From Paenibacillus sp. PL91 (lineage in GTDB: Bacteria; Bacillota; Bacilli; Paenibacillales; Paenibacillaceae), in the NCBI RefSeq assembly GCF_012935325.2, contig NZ_JABBYG020000010.1, positions 124,001-188,000 on the forward strand: DNA of 64,000 bases, in the 5' to 3' direction. Positions 8,502 to 16,467 of the stretch are shown in pieces (the first letter of the stretch is position 1; every line of letters begins with the position of its first letter). A model generated the notes under the pieces. The model had not been told where the DNA came from. It was given only the letters and a program-made list of their open reading frames with translations, and did not search any database. A program made the translations under genes and the position numbers.

Positions 8502-9470
8502 ATGTACGAAAGATCATATGGGAGAAAGTACAATCCAGCCATTAAATTTTTGCTTATAGCTGCCGGCGCAATTGCCTGTATCCTGTATCTTATTTCATTA
8601 AATAGGAGCCCGGCTGTGTCTGAACTCGAGCTGGATGCCAGCTCGGCGATCTTGATGGACCTGCAGACAGGCGAGGTGCTGTATGAAAAAAATGCGAATG
8701 AAGCGCTGCCGCCCGCCAGCATGTCCAAGCTGATGACGGAGCTCATTATTATGGATCTGACACGCGAGGGCGTGCTGGGTTGGAACGAGAAGGTCTTGAC
8801 GAGTGTTTACGCCGCTGGGGTGCCAGGCTCGCAAATCGGTTTCGAGGCGGGAGAGCATTATTCTGTTCGAGAGCTGTTCGAAGCGATGGCGGTTCACTCG
8901 GCGAACGATGCAGCGGTTGCGCTGGCGGAGCATGTTAGCGGCAATGAAGCTGCATTCGCAGCTTTAATGAACAAACGGGCAGAGAAGCTGGGCTTGTCCA
9001 GCCAAACCCTTTTCGCCAATGCAACCGGGCTAAGCTCGGAAGACCTGCATCCCTTCCCGCAAGCGTCAGCGGAGCGCGATACGGTAATGACTGCGAAGGA
9101 TACCGCAATGCTGGCAGCCTATTTATTGAAGAAATATCCCGAGGTGCTGGAGGTTTCAAGCCGGAGCAGCGTTAAGCTGTCAAACCAGCCGAAGAGACTG
9201 CAATCGACCAATTTGATGCTCAGCGGCAAGCCATTTGCTTTTCCGGGCAATGATGGATTAAAGACGGGCTATACCGTGCAGGCTGGTTATTGCTTCACTG
9301 GAACGGCTAAGCAGGACGGGCGGCGCCTTGTATCGGTCATTATGGGCGCCGACACGCCGGAGCAGCGTTTTATTGAAACGGGAAAGCTGTTTCAGTTTGG
9401 CTTTAAGACAGATGGTTTGACAAGCTTGATTGGCCATATCCAAAGCAAGCTAGGTATTCAGGTAGGATAG
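8502..9470 (+). CDS. Serine-type D-alanyl-D-alanine carboxypeptidase
   Basis: A low-molecular-weight penicillin-binding protein (peptidase S11, DacF-like), which trims terminal D-Ala from peptidoglycan stem peptides outside the membrane. An N-terminal membrane segment (about 13-33) anchors it. The catalytic motifs are SMSK (Ser about 73), SAN (about 133) and KTG (about 254). Its 322 residues are shorter than DacA because the C-terminal beta domain is reduced. ATG 8502 has AGCGGAAGGGG upstream; an earlier TTG (8463) lacks this. It lies 97 bp after the kinase gene and may belong to its regulon. Confidence 0.93.
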   Translation: MYERSYGRKYNPAIKFLLIAAGAIACILYLISLNRSPAVSELELDASSAILMDLQTGEVLYEKNANEALPPASMSKLMTELIIMDLTREGVLGWNEKVLTSVYAAGVPGSQIGFEAGEHYSVRELFEAMAVHSANDAAVALAEHVSGNEAAFAALMNKRAEKLGLSSQTLFANATGLSSEDLHPFPQASAERDTVMTAKDTAMLAAYLLKKYPEVLEVSSRSSVKLSNQPKRLQSTNLMLSGKPFAFPGNDGLKTGYTVQAGYCFTGTAKQDGRRLVSVIMGADTPEQRFIETGKLFQFGFKTDGLTSLIGHIQSKLGIQVG

Positions 9471-9570
9471 TAGACGGAGATGTATAGCAAGTTAACGATC
9501 AAAGGTTGTCGATTTTAGTCGATTATTCCTACCCATTTAATAGTGTAAGGATGATGTTAAATCTAGAGGG

Positions 9571-9600
9571 AGCGCAGGGCGCTTTTTCTGGATTTTTTTT
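9571..9600 (+). terminator. Weak terminator after the carboxypeptidase gene
   Basis: A short stem AGCGC/GCGCT (9571-9575 with 9579-9583) followed by TTTTT and a longer T run near 9592-9600. The stem is only 5 bp, so this is tentative. Confidence 0.4.
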
Positions 9601-9606
9601 ATTTTA

Positions 9607-9623
9607 TGTCACAATATATGACG
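9607..9623 (+). promoter_or_regulatory. GlnR/TnrA-like box upstream of urease operon
   Basis: TGTCA-N7-TGACG matches the GlnR/TnrA consensus TGTNA-N7-TNACA at every fixed position but the last. Its centre is about 52 nt before the start site predicted from the adjacent promoter, the placement known for TnrA-activated promoters. Confidence 0.65.
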
Positions 9624-9631
9624 CAAGAAGA

Positions 9632-9660
9632 TTTACTTATTATTATTTGCTGTCTATAAT
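9632..9660 (+). promoter_or_regulatory. Urease operon promoter
   Basis: A -35-like TTTACT (9632-9637), 17-nt spacer and a perfect TATAAT (9655-9660), 30 nt before the ureA ATG. It lies directly downstream of the GlnR/TnrA-like box. Confidence 0.7.
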
Positions 9661-9689
9661 GAAATTATTACGGGTAGAGAGGTGACAAC

Positions 9690-9995
9690 ATGCAGTTGAC
9701 TGAACGTGAAAAAGAAAAGCTGCTCATTACAATCGCGGCGGATTTGGCAAGACGCCGGATGAACCGCGGCGTGAAGCTTAATTATCCAGAAAGTGTAGCG
9801 CTCATCACCTCTGAAATTATGGAAGGCGCGCGCGACGGATTGACGGTTGCGCAATTAATGGAATTCGGAACGCAAATATTGAAGCCTGCGCAGGTCATGC
9901 CCGGCATCCCCGAAATGATACATGAGGTTCAGGTAGAAGCGACCTTCCCAGACGGGACGAAGCTCGTCACCATCCATTACCCCATTTCGGGTTAA
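9690..9995 (+). CDS. ureA: Urease gamma subunit
   Basis: The 101-residue small subunit of the nickel enzyme that hydrolyses urea to ammonia and carbamate. It is full length and carries the characteristic LTEREKEKLLI start and VMPGIPEMIHEVQVEATFPDGTKL end. It is structural, not catalytic, in the (alpha-beta-gamma)3 complex. GAGAGGTGACA precedes the ATG. It is the first gene of the operon. Confidence 0.98.
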   Translation: MQLTEREKEKLLITIAADLARRRMNRGVKLNYPESVALITSEIMEGARDGLTVAQLMEFGTQILKPAQVMPGIPEMIHEVQVEATFPDGTKLVTIHYPISG

Positions 9996-10082
9996 GCAGA
10001 CAAACGGCAATAAGGACAGCATATCGATAGATGACCCATACAGGCTAGAGCGAGAACATAGGAGAGAGGAGCGCTTGGCAGG

Positions 10083-10451
10083 ATGATACCAGGACAATAT
10101 CGCACGGCCGCTGGTGAAATTGAGTTAAATGCAGGACGACTAACGAAGCAGCTAATCGTAGTCAATACAGGCGACAGACCTGTTCAGGTAGGCTCTCATT
10201 TTCATTTTTTTGAAGTCAATCGCGCGCTGAAGTTTGATCGCGAATCAGCGTTCGGCATGCGGCTTCACATTGCCGCTGGCACTGCGGTGCGTTTCGAGCC
10301 GGGCGAGGAGAAGCCCGTAACGATTGTAGAGCTTGGCGGCGCGAAGCTGTCATATGGCTTGAACGGCTTAAGCCAAGGGAAAGCTGAGGCGGGCGCGATG
10401 CCTGAAGCGGTTCGGGAGCGGCTGGCGGAATGGGAGGGGGAAGGCGGATGA
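10083..10451 (+). CDS. ureB: Urease beta subunit
   Basis: The 122-residue beta subunit of urease. It begins MIPGQYRTAAGEIELNAGR and carries the conserved GDRPVQVGSHFHFFEVNRAL and GTAVRFEPGEEKPVTIVELGG stretches. Its stop codon overlaps the ureC start (ATGA), so the two are translationally coupled. The 87-bp gap from ureA contains a purine-rich site before ATG 10083 but no separate gene. Confidence 0.98.
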   Translation: MIPGQYRTAAGEIELNAGRLTKQLIVVNTGDRPVQVGSHFHFFEVNRALKFDRESAFGMRLHIAAGTAVRFEPGEEKPVTIVELGGAKLSYGLNGLSQGKAEAGAMPEAVRERLAEWEGEGG

Positions 10452-12163
10452 CGAAGATGGATCGACGAAGCTATGCGGCTATGTTCGGACCTACCACCGG
10501 TGATGCGATTCGCCTAGCCGATACGGAGCTATGGGCACAGATCGAGCATGACTATACCGTTTACGGAGATGAATGCAAATTCGGCGGCGGCAAGGTTATT
10601 CGCGACGGCATGGGGCAATCGAGCGGTGCCTTACGTGATGAGGGCGTACTGGATACGCTTATTACGAATGCAGTTATTATCGATCATTCCGGCATTGTGA
10701 AAGCCGATATCGGCATTAGAGATGGATTTATTGTCGGCATCGGGAAAGCGGGCAATCCAGACATTATGGATGGCGTTCATCCGAACATGATCGTTGGCGC
10801 AAGCACGGAGGTTATCGCAGGAGAGGGCAAAATCGTAACGGCTGGGGCTATTGATTCGCATATTCATTTTATTTGCCCACAGCAAATCGAGACGGCGCTT
10901 TCCTCCGGCGTAACCACGATGATCGGAGGCGGAACCGGCCCGGCAACGGGTACGAATGCTACGACGGTTACGCCTGGCGCCTGGCATATGAGACGCATGC
11001 TGGAGGCGGCTGAGCATTTTCCGATGAATATCGGTTTTACAGGCAAAGGGAATGCCTCATTTACTGCACCGCTTATTGAGCAAATCGAGGCGGGTGCGAT
11101 TGGGCTGAAGCTGCATGAGGATTGGGGCACGACGCCAGCAGCAATTGATGCCTGCTTGCAGGCGGCGGACCAGTATGACATTCAGGTTGCGATCCATACC
11201 GATACGTTGAATGAAGCGGGCTTTGTAGAGGATACGCTCGCCGCAATCGGCGGAAGAACGATTCATACTTATCATACGGAAGGTGCGGGCGGCGGCCATG
11301 CGCCAGACATTATTATCGCGGCAGGCGAGCTGAACGTGCTTCCGTCTTCGACGAACCCGACGCGCCCTTTTACGATCAATACGATCGAAGAGCATCTGGA
11401 TATGCTGATGGTTTGCCATCATTTGGACAGCAGCATACCGGAGGATGTCGCTTTCGCCGATTCGCGGATTAGACCGGAGACGATTGCTGCAGAGGATATT
11501 TTGCATGATATGGGCGTGTTCAGCATGATCAGCTCCGATTCGCAGGCGATGGGCCGTGTCGGAGAGGTCATTATTCGGACATGGCAAACCGCTGATAAAA
11601 TGAAAAAGCAGCGGGGACCGTTATTGCCGGACAACGAGCAGCATGATAATTTCCGCATTAAGCGCTACATAGCGAAATATACGATCAATCCGGCGATTAC
11701 GCACGGCATTTCGCATTTGGTTGGCTCGCTGGAGGCAGGCAAGTATGCTGACCTCGTCATTTGGAATCCGATGTTTTTTGGCGTCAAGCCTGATCTCGTC
11801 TTGAAGGGGGGCAGCATCGCGTTTGCCCAAATGGGCGACCCGAACGCCTCGATCCCAACCCCGCAGCCGGTTTTTGGCCGTCCCATGTTCGCTTCCTTCG
11901 GAAAGCTGGTGTACAGCAGCTCGATTACGTTTGTTTCACAGGCGGCGTATGACCGCGGCATCGCAAAGGAGCTGGGGCTTCAGAAACGGATTGAGCCGGT
12001 GAAGGGCTGCCGCTCGGTAACGAAGAAGGATATGGTCCATAATGATGCAACGCCTAAACTAGAGGTGGATGCAGAAACCTATCATGTGCTGGTGGATGGC
12101 GAGCATGTGACCTGTGAGCCGGCAGAGGTGCTGCCGATGGCGCAGCGTTATTTCTTGTTTTAG
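10448..12163 (+). CDS. ureC: Urease alpha (catalytic) subunit
   Basis: The catalytic subunit, holding the dinuclear nickel centre bridged by a carbamylated lysine. Visible active-site elements are DSHIHF (nickel His pair), GLKLHEDWG (carbamylated Lys), HTDTLNEAGF, HTYHTEGAGGGHAPD, and MVCHHLDSSIPEDVAFADSRIR, the mobile flap with its Cys and His. The 571 residues are full length. ATG 10448 overlaps the ureB stop and follows GGGAGGGGGAAGG; an in-frame ATG at 10430 lies upstream of this site and is less likely. Confidence 0.98.
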   Translation: MTKMDRRSYAAMFGPTTGDAIRLADTELWAQIEHDYTVYGDECKFGGGKVIRDGMGQSSGALRDEGVLDTLITNAVIIDHSGIVKADIGIRDGFIVGIGKAGNPDIMDGVHPNMIVGASTEVIAGEGKIVTAGAIDSHIHFICPQQIETALSSGVTTMIGGGTGPATGTNATTVTPGAWHMRRMLEAAEHFPMNIGFTGKGNASFTAPLIEQIEAGAIGLKLHEDWGTTPAAIDACLQAADQYDIQVAIHTDTLNEAGFVEDTLAAIGGRTIHTYHTEGAGGGHAPDIIIAAGELNVLPSSTNPTRPFTINTIEEHLDMLMVCHHLDSSIPEDVAFADSRIRPETIAAEDILHDMGVFSMISSDSQAMGRVGEVIIRTWQTADKMKKQRGPLLPDNEQHDNFRIKRYIAKYTINPAITHGISHLVGSLEAGKYADLVIWNPMFFGVKPDLVLKGGSIAFAQMGDPNASIPTPQPVFGRPMFASFGKLVYSSSITFVSQAAYDRGIAKELGLQKRIEPVKGCRSVTKKDMVHNDATPKLEVDAETYHVLVDGEHVTCEPAEVLPMAQRYFLF

Positions 12164-12201
12164 CGAATAAGTGCCTCAGAGGATAGGAGGGGCAAACGAT
12201 A

Positions 12202-12894
12202 ATGAAGGATCATGTTAGATGGCTGGCCATGCAGCAGCTGCTCGATTCGGCTTTGCCGATCGGAGGCTTCTCGCATTCGTTTGGCCTCGAGACGATGGTG
12301 CAGGACGGCAGGATGAACAACTCCGGCCAGCTTTATGCTTATGCGTCCGCTATGCTGATGCAAAGCTGGGCAAGCGCCGATGCGATGATCATCAAAGCGG
12401 TTTACCGAGATGCGCCGCAAGCGGATTGGGAGCGACTATGGTCAATTGAACGGATAGTTCATTTGCAGAGAGTGGCTTCGGAAACCCGTATCGGTGTTGA
12501 AAAAATGGGGCGGCGGCTGCTGCAGCTTGCATCAGCCATTCATCCGCAGCTGGACTTTTCGCCTCTGACGGAGGCGATGCGCGCCGGCAAATGCTTCGCC
12601 TCCCATCCGCTAGCGCATGGCTATGCCTGCTGGCAGCTGGGCGTATCGGAAGAACAGGCGATACAGGGCTACTTTTATACGTGCATCGTAACCTGTATCA
12701 ACAGCGCTCTGCGACTAATGTCAATGGGACAGACAGAGGGGCAATCGTTGATTGCAAGGCTGACTCCATTGACGGAGGAAGCGATGGAGATCGCGAGGGA
12801 GCTTGCGCCGGAGGAGGCGTATTCCAATATGCCAATGGCGGAGCTCTCGATGATGCGCCATGAACGTTTGTATTCGCGATTATTTATGTCTTAA
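12202..12894 (+). CDS. ureF: Urease accessory protein UreF
   Basis: A 230-residue all-helical chaperone that works with UreD and UreG to load nickel and carbon dioxide into apo-urease. It has the family start (LLDSALPIGGFSHSFGLET) and the central HPLAHGYACWQLGVS. AGGAGGGG precedes the ATG. It directly follows ureC; the usual ureE between them is missing, and the 38-bp gap has no room for it. Confidence 0.95.
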   Translation: MKDHVRWLAMQQLLDSALPIGGFSHSFGLETMVQDGRMNNSGQLYAYASAMLMQSWASADAMIIKAVYRDAPQADWERLWSIERIVHLQRVASETRIGVEKMGRRLLQLASAIHPQLDFSPLTEAMRAGKCFASHPLAHGYACWQLGVSEEQAIQGYFYTCIVTCINSALRLMSMGQTEGQSLIARLTPLTEEAMEIARELAPEEAYSNMPMAELSMMRHERLYSRLFMS

Positions 12895-12918
12895 CTATAT
12901 AAATTGGAGGAATGACAA

Positions 12919-13647
12919 ATGTGCCAAGGACAAGGACATACGCATCAAGAATGGGAAAGCAAAGCGATTGACAGCTCAAGACCGATTCGCATCGGCATTG
13001 GCGGGCCGGTAGGCTCGGGCAAGACGGCGCTTGTTGAACGCCTCACGCGCGAGCTTCACACGAAATTTAGCGTGGCGGTTATTACGAACGATATTTATAC
13101 GAAAGAAGATGCTCGTATTTTGTTCAACACAGGCGTTTTGCCTGAGGAGCGCATTATCGGCGTAGAGACGGGCGGCTGCCCGCATACGGCGATTCGCGAG
13201 GATGCTTCGATGAATTTTGAAGCCATTGAGGAGCTGGAGCAGCGGTTTGAAGCTTTGGATCTGATCTTTATTGAGAGCGGCGGCGATAATCTGGCTGCGG
13301 CCTTCAGCCCAGAGCTTGTCGATCGTTTTATCTATATCATCGACGTTGCCCAAGGAGAAAAAATTCCGCGCAAGGGCGGTCCCGGCATTATGCGCTCGGA
13401 CCTTCTCGTCATTAACAAGATCGATCTGGCGCCTTACGTGGGCGCAAGTCTTGAAGTGATGGAGGCGGATACGCTGAAAATGCGCGGCGACCGTCCATTC
13501 GTATTCTCTAATCTGTTCGGCGGAGATGGCGTGGATGAAATCGTAAGCTGGCTGACCCATGAGATTGCTCATGCACGCGGTACGGAGCATTCACACGCGA
13601 TCCAGTTAACGAGCATTCCTGCTGAGCACCGTCACTCCGCATCCTAA
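12919..13647 (+). CDS. ureG: Urease accessory GTPase UreG
   Basis: A SIMIBI-class GTPase of 242 residues that powers nickel delivery to urease. P-loop GGPVGSGKTALVERL, metal-binding CPH in GVETGGCPHTAIRED, IESGGDNLAAAFSP, and guanine-specificity NKIDLAPYVG are all present. It is longer than typical UreG at both ends: an N-terminal MCQGQGHTHQEW and a C-terminal tail with several His (HARGTEHSHA, HRHSAS). The extra histidines could bind nickel, which is notable because ureE is absent. The stop overlaps the ureD ATG. Confidence 0.97.
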   Translation: MCQGQGHTHQEWESKAIDSSRPIRIGIGGPVGSGKTALVERLTRELHTKFSVAVITNDIYTKEDARILFNTGVLPEERIIGVETGGCPHTAIREDASMNFEAIEELEQRFEALDLIFIESGGDNLAAAFSPELVDRFIYIIDVAQGEKIPRKGGPGIMRSDLLVINKIDLAPYVGASLEVMEADTLKMRGDRPFVFSNLFGGDGVDEIVSWLTHEIAHARGTEHSHAIQLTSIPAEHRHSAS

Positions 13648-14528
13648 TGGAGCGTACGCAAGCTTCCGAAACAGCAAGGCTGCATGACAGTTCATCGGAG
13701 ATAAGGACTTCGGTGCTGCGCGCTTCCTTTGCGAGTTCGCGGGGGCAAACGATCATCGGGAAAAAATACCACACCGCTCCGATCAAAATAGCGAAAGCTT
13801 TTCCGCTGGAAGGCCAGCTTGGCGTTATCGTCATGGACGTATCGCCCGGCCTGCTGGACGGCGACAGATATGAAATGGAATGGACCGCCGAGAATGCTGC
13901 CCATGCCATGATTACGAACCAATCGTATACGAAGGTGCACCCAAGCACGCCTAACAGAGGCTCCTCCATGCTTCAGACCTTTACCCTTGAGGAGGGTGCT
14001 GTTATTGAGCATATGCCTGAGCCGGTTATGCTGTATAAGGACGCTGCGTTTCGAAATGAGTCGATCGTTCGCTTGAAGGAGGGCTCAGCGTGGATGCAAG
14101 CCGATGTCCTATGTCCCGGGCGAACTCTCCGCGGCGAGCGCTTCGATTATCGCTCTTACCATAATTCGCTTTCGGTGCATTACGGAGAAGAGCTCATATT
14201 CTCGCAGCGGCAGCGGATCGAGCCGGCTAAGCAAGCGATTTCGGCTCCTGGCTGCTGGGATGAAATGACCCACTTGGCTGCCTTTTATTTGTTCTCTGAT
14301 CTTGTGAGCCGCGCACATTTGGAGCAGCTGCAGGAGAAGCTGGATAGCTTCGAGGCACCAGCAGGCCACAAGGTGCTTGCAGGAGCATCGATGACGCATC
14401 GGTTTGGAATAGCGGTATCCGCCGCATCTACGGCTGCTTGGCCGCTGCAGCAGCTTATGCAGGAGCTTTGGCAGACGGCGCGCGAAGGACTGCTGGGCAA
14501 GCCTCCGCTTCGCTTTTTGCAGGGATAA
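13647..14528 (+). CDS. ureD: Urease accessory protein UreD (UreH)
   Basis: A 293-residue scaffold protein that binds apo-urease and recruits UreF and UreG. It shows the family patterns GQTIIGKKYHTAPIKIAKAF, MDVSPGLLDGDRYE, TNQSYTKVHPS and MPEPVMLYKDAAF. Its ATG overlaps the ureG stop (TAATG). It is the last gene of the operon and is followed by a good terminator. Confidence 0.95.
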   Translation: MERTQASETARLHDSSSEIRTSVLRASFASSRGQTIIGKKYHTAPIKIAKAFPLEGQLGVIVMDVSPGLLDGDRYEMEWTAENAAHAMITNQSYTKVHPSTPNRGSSMLQTFTLEEGAVIEHMPEPVMLYKDAAFRNESIVRLKEGSAWMQADVLCPGRTLRGERFDYRSYHNSLSVHYGEELIFSQRQRIEPAKQAISAPGCWDEMTHLAAFYLFSDLVSRAHLEQLQEKLDSFEAPAGHKVLAGASMTHRFGIAVSAASTAAWPLQQLMQELWQTAREGLLGKPPLRFLQG

Positions 14529-14549
14529 GGAAGGGAATGTAGCAAAATG

Positions 14550-14584
14550 AGCTCTGCCAACTTTAGTTGGCGGGCTTTTTTTTT
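14550..14584 (+). terminator. Terminator of the urease operon
   Basis: Stem built on GCCAAC (14556-14561) and GTTGGC (14566-14571) with a TTTA loop, extended by imperfect AGC/GCT pairing and followed by a run of nine T. Confidence 0.85.
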
Positions 14585-14696
14585 GCTGTAAGCCGACAAA
14601 AACAAATATTTAGTGACAGTATTAGTTAATCTTATAAATGAACGTTATAATATGGAGAGCTGAGATATTAGAAACAGGAGATAGGTTGGTGATGGA

Positions 14697-15155
14697 TTGG
14701 AAGCTTCAAGTGCGGAAAGGCTGGATTTAATGAGACGTCTGGACGAGTCCTTTCGTCAGGTGCGTCGACAAATTAATGCGGAATGGAACACCTATAACGT
14801 ACATGGGTTAGGCATGTCACATGGCAGGATGCTTACGATTTTATCGCTAGCAGGCCCGCAAAAGGCATCGGCTTTGGCGGAGCAGCTGCTTATTACAAGC
14901 GGAGGCGTTACCGGAATTGCCGATCGGCTGATTGAGCTGGGCTATGTGAAGCGGGAGCGGAGCGAGAAGGATCGGCGCGTGGTCATGCTCGATATTACGG
15001 AATCCGGGCTTGAAATCGTTAAGCTTATCGAAACGGTCCGGCTGAAGATCATGCATAGGCTGTTTGATGGGATGTCGATTGCGAATATGGAGCAAGGTTT
15101 GCATATCTTTGAACATATGAGTAAAAATATGGAATCTAATGTTGCGAATTCGTGA
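14697..15155 (+). CDS. MarR-family transcriptional regulator
   Basis: A 152-residue winged-helix regulator. Helix-turn-helix and wing are visible in QKASALAEQLLITSGGVTG and VKRERSEKDRRVVMLDIT, which has the typical DxRxxxL-like wing. The start is a TTG at 14697; ATG 14692 nearby is in another frame. The gene stands just upstream of the nucleoside transporter genes, and two inverted repeats lie in the gap between them, so it may regulate that operon. Ligand unknown. Confidence 0.88.
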   Translation: MEASSAERLDLMRRLDESFRQVRRQINAEWNTYNVHGLGMSHGRMLTILSLAGPQKASALAEQLLITSGGVTGIADRLIELGYVKRERSEKDRRVVMLDITESGLEIVKLIETVRLKIMHRLFDGMSIANMEQGLHIFEHMSKNMESNVANS

Positions 15156-15189
15156 CTAATTACATATTTTATTTTTAATCCATTTAAAA

Positions 15190-15259
15190 CTAGTGTAAAA
15201 TAAACTAGAAATTTGTCGAATGGAAATAGGTTGACAAATTCCGATAAAACAACTAGGGT
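15190..15259 (+). promoter_or_regulatory. Inverted repeats and promoter before the BMP gene
   Basis: CTAGT-N9-ACTAG (15190-15208) and a perfect AATTTGTC-N15-GACAAATT (15210-15217 with 15233-15240). The second right arm overlaps TTGACA (15231-15236), which with TAGGGT (15254-15259) at 17 nt forms a plausible promoter. Good operator candidates for the adjacent MarR protein. Confidence 0.45.
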
Positions 15260-15299
15260 TAAAAGGAAATATTACATTCAACGTTTAGGGGAGATTTCG

Positions 15300-16355
15300 A
15301 TGAAGAAGGCACTAGCTTTAGCTGTATCGTTATTTCTAATGGTTGCGATTGTGGCAGCTTGCGGATCTAACAAAAATGATGGAGGCAACGCAGCGAATAA
15401 CGGCGCAGCGACAAATAATGCGGCAGGCGACAAAGCTGAAAAGAAAAAAATCGCTCTCGTGCTTCCTGAAAAAATTGGCGTTAACAAGTTTTTCGTATTG
15501 ATGGATGAAGGCTTTAAAAAAGCAGGCGATGAATTCGGCGCTGAAGTAAAAACGATCGAATCAACAGATCCTGCCGCTTTTGAACAAAATCTTCGCGCAA
15601 CGGTTGCTGAAGACTATGACCTTATCATCACGGCAACGTTCCAAGCAGAGGATGCTCTTAAAAAAGTAGCTGCTGAAAATCCGGACAAGCCTTTTGCAAT
15701 CATTGATACAGTTGTTGATCTCCCGAACGTTCGCAGCGTTAACTTCCGCGAGCATGAAGCTTCCTACCTGATGGGAGCACTTGCTGGCCTTGCAACTAAA
15801 ACAAACATCGTTGGTGCTGTCGTTGCTATGGACGCGCCACTGCTAAGCAAATATACTTCCGGCTTCGAGCAAGGCTTGAAAAGCACGAATCCAGATGCGC
15901 AATTCCTTATCAACTATGTAGGCAGCTTCACAGATCCGGTTAAAGGCAAGGAGCTTGCGCTGCTTCAACAATCAAAAGGCGCAGACTTCATCGCAGGTAT
16001 GGCGGCTGTCGGCGACAACGGCGTATTCGACGCAGCGAAGGAAAAAGGCTTCTTCACATCCGGCCAAGATACTGACCGTACCGATGAAGATCCAGAGCAT
16101 ATCGTTTTATCGCAATTGAAGGGTACGGATGCTGTTGCTTATGAAACGGTAAAAACTTTCGTAGAAGGAAGCTTCGCTTACGGCGTTGCCGACTACGGCT
16201 TGAAAGAAGACGGCGTAGGCCTAACATTCGTAACAAGAGACAGCAAATCAGCGCTTAGCCCGTTCATCGGCCAAGAGAACGTTGATAAAGTAAAAGCTAT
16301 CGCTGAAGATATTAAATCTGGTAAAATCGTAGTCGTAAACCCGCTAGCGCAATAG
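15300..16355 (+). CDS. BMP-family substrate-binding lipoprotein (nucleoside ABC importer)
   Basis: A 351-residue basic-membrane-protein-type binding lipoprotein (PnrA/BmpA family), exposed outside the membrane. Its signal peptide MKKALALAVSLFLMVAIVAAC ends in a lipobox with the acylated Cys at 21, followed by an Asn/Gly/Ala linker. The binding fold begins at KKKIALVLPEKIGVN; NFREHEASYLMGALAGLAT is typical. ATG 15300 follows AGGGGAG; the longer frame upstream lacks a signal-like start. Neighbouring ATPase, permease and phosphorylase genes point to nucleosides as substrate. Confidence 0.93.
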   Translation: MKKALALAVSLFLMVAIVAACGSNKNDGGNAANNGAATNNAAGDKAEKKKIALVLPEKIGVNKFFVLMDEGFKKAGDEFGAEVKTIESTDPAAFEQNLRATVAEDYDLIITATFQAEDALKKVAAENPDKPFAIIDTVVDLPNVRSVNFREHEASYLMGALAGLATKTNIVGAVVAMDAPLLSKYTSGFEQGLKSTNPDAQFLINYVGSFTDPVKGKELALLQQSKGADFIAGMAAVGDNGVFDAAKEKGFFTSGQDTDRTDEDPEHIVLSQLKGTDAVAYETVKTFVEGSFAYGVADYGLKEDGVGLTFVTRDSKSALSPFIGQENVDKVKAIAEDIKSGKIVVVNPLAQ

Positions 16356-16363
16356 ATTGACAT

Positions 16364-16437
16364 GCCGGCTGCCTATGCAGCCGGCTTGCTTGTTGATTGG
16401 AAGCTTCCTCCATTTTGGAGGAAGTGGTTTTTTTTGT
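16364..16437 (+). terminator. Tandem hairpins between binding protein and ATPase genes
   Basis: First hairpin GCCGGCTGC/GCAGCCGGC (16364-16372 with 16377-16385) has no T run. The second, CTTCCTCC/GGAGGAAG (16404-16411 with 16417-16424), is followed by a run of eight T. Together they probably protect the upstream message and reduce read-through into the ATPase gene. Confidence 0.75.
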
Positions 16438-16467
16438 TTATACGGCCATGAAAGGAGAGGCGCTTGT

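Noticed and set aside
11057..11587. Long minus-strand frame inside ureC
   Set aside because: Shadow of a highly conserved catalytic region on the plus strand; no supporting start site.
15156..15299. Purine riboswitch before the nucleoside importer
   Set aside because: I found inverted repeats and a promoter but no conserved purine aptamer core.
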